Of a DNA stretch of 64,000 nucleotides, positions 57,546-64,000 are shown piece after piece. Position numbers and translations under genes: made by a program. Location: positions 62,938,891-63,002,890 of the forward strand of contig NC_134398.1 in assembly GCF_050003625.1 (NCBI RefSeq), in the 5' to 3' direction. The stretch is from Haematobia irritans. Taxonomy: Eukaryota > Arthropoda > Insecta > Diptera > Muscidae. Under the pieces are notes generated by a model that was not told where the DNA came from, ran no database searches, and was given only the letters and a program-made list of their open reading frames with translations. Each line of letters begins with the position of its first letter. Position 1 is the stretch's first letter.

Positions 57546-59172
57546 CTATACGTAAAAGTGGACCGATATGGACCAATTTTTGCATGGTTGTTAAAGACCA
57601 TATACTAACACCATGTACCAAATTTCAGCCGGATCGGATGAAATTTGCTTCTCTTAGAGCAATCACAAGCCAAATTTGGGGGTCCGTTTATATGGGGGCT
57701 ATACGTAAAAGTGGACCGATATGTCCCATTTGCAATACCATCCGACCTACATCAATAACAACTACTTGTGCCAAGTTTCAAGTCGATAGCTTGTTTCGTT
57801 CGGAAGTTAGCGTGATTTCAACAGACGGACGGACGGACGGACGGACATGCTCAGATCGACTCAGAATTTCACCACGACCCAGAATATATATACTTTATGG
57901 GGTCTTAGAGCAATATTTCGATGTGTTACAAACGGAATGACAAAGTTAATATACCCCCATCCTATGGTGGAGGGTATAAAAATTCCTTGCTGGCAAGCGT
58001 TTTACCTCAAATGAAAATGCAATTACAGTTGTAAACCACTATTGAAGATCTTGAGGAAAGCTATTTTAATCAAGGGATAGAATTGCTAGAAAAGCGTTGG
58101 ACTAAGTGTATTGAAGTTTCAGGAGATTATATTGAAAAATAAAAATATTTTTGAAAAACTAACTATTCTCTTTCGTTGAGGCTAAGAAGTTTCCGAACCG
58201 CCCTTGATAACAATAACAGCTACATAGCTCAGTGGATAGTGTATTGGCTTACAAATTGCATGGTCCGCGGTTCGATTCTCCGTCCGCGGAGATTATAAAA
58301 TCAAATAATTTCTACTACATTGTTTGTATTACAGAACAAGGTGCTAAGAACTAAAAAACCTCATGGAACTGAGAAAGATGTGAGGGAAAACGCTATACGT
58401 AAAAGTGGACCGATATGGACCAATTTTTGCATGGTTGTTAAAGACCATATACTAACACCATGTACCAAATTTCAGCCGGATCGGATGAAATTTGCTTCTC
58501 TTAGAGCAATCACAAGCCAAATTTGGGGGTCCGTTTATATGGGGGCTATACGTAAAAGTGGACCGATATGTCCCATTTGCAATACCATCCGACCTACATC
58601 AATAACAACTACTTGTGCCAAGTTTCAAGTCGATAGCTTGTTTCGTTCGGAAGTTAGCGTGATTTCAACAGACGGACGGACGGACGGACGGACGGACGGA
58701 CGGACATGCTCAGATCGACTCAGAATTTCACCACGACCCAGAATATATATACTTTATGGGGTCTTAGAGCAATATTTCGATGTGTTACAAAGGGAATGAC
58801 AAAGTTAATATACCCCCATCCTATGGTGGAGGGTATAAAAATTCCTTGATGGCAAGCGTTTTACCTCAAATGAAAATGCAATTACAGTTGTAAACCACTA
58901 TTGAAGATCTTGAGGAAAGCTATTTTAATCAAGGGATAGAATTGCTAGAAAAGCGTTGGACTAAGTGTATTGAAGTTTCAGGAGATTATATTGAAAAATA
59001 AAAATATTTTTGAAAAACTAACTATTCTCTTTCATTGATAGGCTAAGAAGTTTCCGGACCGCCTTTGATAACAATAACAGCTACATAGCTCAGTGGATAG
59101 TGTATTGGCTTACAAATTGCATGGTCCGCGGTTCGATTCTCCGACCGCGGAGATTATAAAATCAAATAATTT
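57546..59172 (+). repeat. 847-bp tandem duplication
   Basis: 57546-58392 and 58393-59172 are nearly identical: last mini-me B unit, mariner 3' end and tRNA-like module. The second copy has a longer GACG run (58669-58705). The duplicated mariner stub (58840-59000) repeats the last ~50 codons. Confidence 0.92.
58219..58290 (+). repeat. tRNA-like module of D2 (first copy)
   Basis: A-box-like ATAGCTCAGTGGATAG and B box GGTTCGATTC at tRNA-like spacing, with weak T-stem pairing. A duplicate lies at 59080-59151 and a third in D3 at 59682-59755. Probably tRNA-derived, not a tRNA gene. Confidence 0.6.
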
Positions 59173-60354
59173 TTACACGCAAAGAAAAAAAAAACGTTTG
59201 GAAAACGTGTACCGAAAACGTTTTTCTTTTGTAAGAGTTTTTTGAATTGCTTCGAAAATTTTAAACTTTTATCACCAAAAAAAAATCGTTTGTTACAAAA
59301 TTTTGATTTTTTCAATAAAAAAAGTTATTTTTGAAACAACAACACAGTCCATTTCGTTTATATCAAACACTGTTCTTTTCTGACTTTAGGTCTTTAATAA
59401 GACACATTTTACAGTTCAAAATTTAATATACTACAATGTAATGTTGAACATTTTTTCGGAATCTTCCGAACATATCTGGAATATATGTAAAAAAAAAACG
59501 AAACAAAAAAAAACAAAACAAACACACGACCCTTTGCATGCAAGTCGGACGTAGCAACCACTGCTCCTAAACTAAATATTTGTTTCTGTTAAATAAATTT
59601 TGTTTATTCGGTTCGTGGGCGCCGCAAGCTATGCTATATAAATATAACTTATATGGATATTTATCTATTGATGACCATAACAGGGACATAGCTCAGTGGT
59701 TAGTGTGTTGGCTTACAAAGTGCATGGTCCGCGGTTCGATTCTCCGTCCAGGCGAAAGGTAAAAAAATTTTAAAAATTTATAAAATCGTATAATTTCTTC
59801 TACATTGTTGGTATTACAGGAAAAGGTGTTAAGAACTAAAACACCTCGTGGATGTGTGAAAGATGTGAGGGAAAATGCAATTAGCAAGAAAACAATGTTT
59901 TTTTTTTAGTTTGTCTTTATGAAATTGTTTTTACATCCTGGAAAAGAATAAACGTTTATCACAAAAAGTATATACTTTTCTTCCAAATACACTTCCTTAC
60001 AGCGAAAAACAAATGAGAAACGAACTTTGTTTGTCTAAAATTTCGTTTGGGAGGAAAGAGTTATTTTTTTGCATGTACTACATTGTTTGTATTACAGAAC
60101 AAGGTGCTAAGAACTAAAAAACCTCATGGAAGTGAGAAAGATGTGAGGGAAAACGCAAGTAGCCAGAAAAGAATGTTTTTTTTTTTTTTAGTTAGTCTTT
60201 ATAAAATTGTTTTTACATCCTGGAAAATAATAAACATTTATCACAAAAAGTATATACTTTTCTTCCAAAAAAACTTCCTTAAAGCAAAAAGCAGAAACGG
60301 TCTTTGTTTGTCTAAAATTTCGTTTGGGAGGAAAGAATTATTTTTTTGTGTGTA
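59173..60354 (+). mobile_element. family D element (D3), most complete copy
   Basis: Starts CACGCAAAGAAAAAAAAAAC and ends TTATTTTTTTGTGTG, inverted over about 10 bp with TA on both sides. It contains a degraded reverse tRNA-like piece (59520-59570), a forward tRNA-like module (59682-59755) and a repeated 3' block (59795-60040 and 60070-60350). No transposase. Confidence 0.65.
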
Positions 60355-60399
60355 GTCGGTGCCGTCCGACTTTAGACTATATGTCATTAATAAGTTGTG

Positions 60400-61053
60400 A
60401 TGTACTGCAGGTCACAAACAAATAAATGTTGTGGGATGGCCCCTCATAGAATAAAAACTCCAGTTTCTTAATAATGAATTATCGATTCGATATAATGCCG
60501 GAAATGAATTCAGTTCGAATCATTCTCTATAATATCTGATGCTGTAAAATATCACAAAAAAAAAAACACAAATCTCCGTAGACAATGACCAGTAACACAC
60601 TGTCTAAATAAACATACATAAAATGCATTTGACAAAATAATGGCTTATTCTGCAGTTGATGCTGGCATAGAGATTTCCGTAAAACAATGAAGTCTAAAGG
60701 AGGAGGTACCAACACAAAAATGTCTACTGGTACATTTCCAAAAACGAAGAAAAAATAATAATAATAATATAGCAGGACTATTTCCTCGTACACACCCACT
60801 CTCATACAACTTGCTTTGAAATATTTATATGGATGTAAGACCAACCTCATAGCAGATACTTGAAAAAGGTTGAAGCAACTGAAATTTAAGGATAACAAAG
60901 AAAATAAAACAAAACGTAACAGCAATACAATAAAGTAGAATTTATTGTTTTCCAGGAACACCGACCGTTACGAGACTCAGGGAAATTAACTCTTTTGGTT
61001 GTGCCAGACACGGGAAAGCAGACAATTTGTTCAATAAATTGTGTAATGTTCAG
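60400..61053. other. unassigned stretch
   Basis: The 144-codon minus frame (60527-60961) is hydrophobic and AT-driven, with no homology I recognise and no repeat elsewhere. Possibly low-copy DNA. Confidence 0.35.
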
Positions 61054-62212
61054 TAATCACGCAGAGAAGAAACATGATTGTCACAATCATATTTGAAAAG
61101 CAAAATAATATGATAGGAGCTATTTTTGCGGAGACCATGTAACATTTTAAACTGCAACCATGTTGGCTCAGTGAACATGGTTCTAAGAAAAATATAATTG
61201 TCCTCATCTAAAATGTTATTATATTGATAAAAAGAATTTTGTTTGAATGAAAAGACAATGGTCACGATTTAAAATGTTATGGTATTCATTAAAAATGTTT
61301 TTCTCCTAGTTAAAAGAACATGGTCACAACCTAAAATGTTTTCATCTTTATGAAAAAACTTTTTTCATCGTCGAAAAAAGGACGCCACTTGAGAAAAGAA
61401 AACACAAAATTAACTTTATTTGTTTGTTTTTATTTATTTATAAACTAATTCATTGTTTATTTGTATTTATAATACCGTTCAAGCAAACATCATATATTTT
61501 TACACACTCTATTTTATTTCAATTTCAACAATAAGTAATTATTTAATATTTACATTGTGCCCATCAAATGTACAAACGCAGACATCATGTAACTGCAAAT
61601 AAAAATAAATGATCCATATAGCAAAATGCATAACAAAAAACAGGAACATTTACATTTCAATTACTCTTTCCCTTTTTGTGTTCACATAAAACCACGTGCC
61701 ACTTCTGAATAAATAAATTAACACAAAACACAGTAAATCCGTATTCTCCGTCCATTCCAAGAAACAATCAACACACGACTCACGCGTAAAATGAAAATCG
61801 TGTGTATCTGCTCAATGTTTTTATAAAATTCTTTTCGCTGCAAAAAAGTTAAAAAATTAAATGGTCACGAAAAAAATGTAAATGGTCTTTATGGCCATGT
61901 AATGCTTCTAGACATATTTATACTTAACCTATAAAAATAATTTTTTCCCTGTAAAAAAGTAAAAAAAATTGAATGGTCAGGTACATGATTTTCCCGACCA
62001 TGTAATGGTCTCAAATTCTATCATTTAAATGATAGAACATGTTTGTGGTATTTGAGAACCATTCAAATGCTTATTGCCACCATACATTTTTCTCCGCTCG
62101 AAAACTATTTTTACAAAGACCAAATACATGGTTTTCGCGGCAATTACATGCTCTAGATAAGCATTAAATGGATGCGGCAACCATGTCCAAACATGGTTTT
62201 TCTGTGCGTGAT
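61054..62212. mobile_element. family U element, inverted-repeat ends, CATGGT-rich
   Basis: Ends ATCACGCAGAGAAGAAACATG and, inverted, ATCACGCACAGAAAAACCATG. ACCATGT/AACATGGTC words recur at least ten times in both halves. Target duplication unclear. No transposase. Confidence 0.55.
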
Positions 62213-62237
62213 AGTATTGGTAAAATATCAACTATTT

Positions 62238-62423
62238 AATTCCAGTATTATATTTCGAATACAAGTATGAAATTTTACTGAATAGAGGAATAGTAAAATT
62301 TTTGAAGATTGGCTTATGAGCAATATGGCAATTCCAGTATTATATTTCGAACACAAGTATGAAATTTTACTGAATAGAGGAATATAGTAAAATTTTTGAA
62401 GATTGGCTTATGAGCAACATGGC
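62238..62423. repeat. 92-bp direct tandem repeat, two copies
   Basis: Copies start AATTCCAGTATTATATTTCG at 62238 and 62330. The second has a 2-bp insertion. Confidence 0.92.
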
Positions 62424-62519
62424 AACTCTTTTCTATATATATGGGATGTTTATATGAACTATAAAGGCAGATACTATGCAATTAAACAAAGAGAAAAATA
62501 TTATTAAGTTAAAGAAATA

Positions 62520-63449
62520 AAGGGTGATTTGTTAAGAGCTTGATAACTTTAAAAAAAAAAACGCATAGAATTTGCAAAATCTCATCGGTTCTTTATTTGA
62601 AACGTTAGATTGGTCCATGACATTTACTTTTTGAAGATAATTTCATTTAAATGTTGACCGCGGCTGCGTCTTAGGTGGTCCATTCGGAAAGTCCAATTTT
62701 GGGCAACTTTTTCGAGCATTTCGGCCGGAATAGCCCGAATTTCTTCGGAAATGTTGCCTTCCAAAGCTGGAATAGTTGCTGGCTTATTTCTGTAGACTTT
62801 AGACTTGACGTAGCCCCACAAAAAATAGTCTAAAGGCGTCAAATCGCATGATCTTGGTGGCCAACTTACCGGTCCATTTCTTGAGATGAATTGTTCTCCG
62901 AAGTTTTCCCTCAAAATGGCCATAGAATCGCGAGCTGTGTGGCATGTAGCGCCATCTTGTTGAAACCACATGACAACCAAGTTCAGTTCTTCCATTTTTG
63001 GCAACAAAAAGTTTGTTAGCATCGAACGATAGCGATCGCCATTCACCGTAACGTTGCGTCCAACAGCATCTTTGAAAAAATACGGTCCAATGATTCCACC
63101 AGCGTACAAACCACACCAAACAGTGCATTTTTCGGGATGCATGGGCAGTTCTTGAACGGCTTCTGGTTGCTCTTCACTCCAAATGCGGCAATTTTGCTTA
63201 TTTACGTAGCCATTCAACCAGAAATGAGCCTCATCGCTGAACAAAATTTGTCGATAAAAAAGCGGATTTTCTGCCAACTTTTCTAGGGCCCATTCACTGA
63301 AAATTCGACGTTGTGGCAGATCGTAAGTCTATTCATGATGAAATGTCAAAGCATACTGAGCATCTTTCTCTTTGACACCATGTCTGAAATCCCACGTGAT
63401 CTGTCAAATACTAATGCATGAAAATCCTAACCTCAAAAGAATCACCCTT
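62520..63449 (-). mobile_element. Tc1/mariner-type element, 930 bp
   Basis: Inverted ends AAGGGTGATT and AATCACCCTT with TA at 62518-62519 and 63450-63451. It encodes the catalytic part of a transposase but lacks most of the DNA-binding half. Confidence 0.88.
62624..63334 (-). pseudogene. mariner-superfamily transposase, N-terminally deleted
   Basis: The 217-codon open frame (62624-63277) has D15 (ILFSDEAHFW), D108 (WFQQDGATCHTA) and D145 (RSCDLTPLDYFLWGYVKSKVY), the last two 37 positions apart. It ends ..RSRGQHLNEIIFKK. The frame extends upstream through FSEWALEKL to an in-frame TAG at about 63332, beyond which TFHHE and a short start region follow. Catalytic residues are intact. DNA-binding domains are missing, so it is probably inactive alone. 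Paralogue of the 23488-24167 remnant by layout. Confidence 0.88.
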
Positions 63450-63587
63450 TAATTTATAAATTATGTGATATGAGTTTTGTGTGTTTTTCTTTGTGATAAT
63501 AGTTTCTAACAAAAAATACCTTTTATAACATCGTTAATCTCTATGAAAAGTGTTTACCAGAAATAATTCTAGATATCACATTGCATA

Positions 63588-64000
63588 CACACTGAAAAAA
63601 CAGTGAACCCTTTTCCATTGCAAAATGAACTAAACTGTAGTAATATTGACCATGATATAGCCCTTAAGATTTTTTTCAACTTGTCTAGTTTATAATTCTC
63701 TTAAATTTTAGTTCATCTATAACATTGTAGTTTAGTTCATTTTTACAACACCATAAGATTTATATGCCCCTACCAAGTTAAAAAGTCAGTATTATTTTGT
63801 TTTACTTGCTTATTTTGTGGGAAACCCGATAATAAAAATTGGTTAACAGTCTCTTTAAAATGTCGACGATTAAACTATTTTTAAATCAATCATTCCACAG
63901 TACAGAGAAATTAAATAATTAAAGGAACAACAAACCGTTTTACTATTATGAAAATTTGTATACATTAAAATTAAACTTTCTTTAAGCAAAAGTACTTTAT
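63588..64000 (-). mobile_element. element R, second copy (R2), cut by window edge
   Basis: Reverse complement of 48640-49045 with a few substitutions. The terminus CACTGAAAAAACAGTGAACC lies just after TACA. The exon-like cassettes would lie beyond the window. Confidence 0.8.

Larger units (their letters stand above)
53292..57980 (+). repeat. mini-me B copy (B2) inside mariner, itself split by P4
   Basis: Left part 53292-54011: ACAAGTATATACGGCCG start, hairpin, 29-bp satellite. Right part 56496-57980: seven or more 153-bp units, GACGGACG run (57826-57847), core and GGAGGGTATAAA end. The long 303-codon frame here comes from the repeat unit being 51 codons long. Confidence 0.8.
52727..58142 (+). 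pseudogene. mariner transposase, internally deleted and split
   Basis: Starts MEKLEMRAVIKYLH. Most of the DNA-binding half is deleted. NKMDFMRRFKAVDETWIHHY (first Asp region), IIFHQDNAPAHKSV (second Asp) and HPPYSPDLAPSDFYLFPNLK (third Asp of DD34D) follow, with frameshifts. The C-terminal part (SNENAITVVNHYFEDLEESYF.. to GDYIEK) appears after the insert, at 57981-58142. A DD34D mariner by motif. All three catalytic aspartates are readable, but the gene is broken in at least three places. Confidence 0.85.
52559..58204 (+). mobile_element. mariner element inserted in D2 and itself split
   Basis: Inverted ends CGGAAACTTCTTAGCCT (left) and its complement near 58185-58200. Once the 53292-57980 insert is removed, about 1 kb of mariner remains. 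Confidence 0.85.

Noticed and set aside
57029..57940. 303-codon open frame with 51-residue repeats
   Set aside because: It lies entirely in tandem mini-me B units whose length (153 bp) is a multiple of three. Related frames are open on both strands and decay at other copies, so this is a repeat by-product and not a gene.
58219..58290. Functional tRNA gene
   Set aside because: A and B boxes are present, but acceptor and anticodon stems do not pair convincingly and the segment recurs inside a repeat family.
60527..60961. 144-codon minus-strand hydrophobic frame
   Set aside because: Composition is driven by AT-rich codons with runs of Phe/Leu/Tyr, and no start context, domain or repeat support was seen.

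Overview
The window is intergenic, repeat-saturated DNA from an insect, most likely a calyptrate (muscoid) fly. That reading rests on mini-me/HINE-type repeats with GTCY microsatellites and TATACCC ends, fly-type mariner/Tc1/LINE remnants, and very high A+T. I found no convincing host protein-coding gene, rRNA or functional tRNA, and no CRISPR or bacterial feature. Nearly everything readable is a transposable element (TE), and most are nested in one another. Letter names for unnamed families (P, T, V, Q, S, D, R, U, X; mini-me subfamilies A, B, C) are mine and hold only for this report.

Layout. 0-6.7 kb: family P copies, a hAT-like element, family T, a 224-bp (TA)n palindrome and a 599-bp unit in tandem. 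6.7-16.7 kb: one complete Gypsy-type LTR retrotransposon on the minus strand (2.2-kb LTRs, AATA target duplication, separate gag and pol, frame lesions in pol). 16.7-26.9 kb: V, T, Q, P, S and mini-me elements plus a broken mariner-like transposase. 27-29.5 kb: a mini-me copy carrying three hAT-like insertions, one inside another. 29.5-34.3 kb: a dead RNase-H-type LINE interrupted by a TTAA-flanked element and a hAT-like element, joined to a rearranged Tc1 element. 34.7-40.2 kb: a foldback-like element holding a TTAA element, then a 2.5-kb hAT-like element that carries a Tc1-like ITmD37E-type remnant. 40.7-41.9 kb is the only stretch that looks like ordinary low-copy sequence. 42-52 kb: mini-me C and B and a 4.8-kb hAT-like element containing element R, which contains another hAT-like element, which contains mini-me sequence. 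52-59.2 kb: a mariner split by a mini-me B, split by P, split by a mini-me A, followed by an 847-bp tandem duplication. 59.2-64 kb: D, U, a Tc1/mariner-type element and a second copy of the R end running off the window.

The best candidates for something not routinely described are: (1) element R, which carries a row of exon-like cassettes with consensus acceptor and donor sites; (2) ten hAT-like non-autonomous elements, nine with exact or near-exact 8-bp duplications that I could align by eye and one defined mainly by its empty site, most with its own short subterminal motif array; (3) a Gypsy-type Gag with two 'reversed' CX4HX3CX2C knuckles in place of CX2CX4HX4C; (4) TA-flanked DNA elements (D, P) that carry tRNA-like modules. 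None of this is a demonstrated new system. All of it was read by eye without alignment or database searches.
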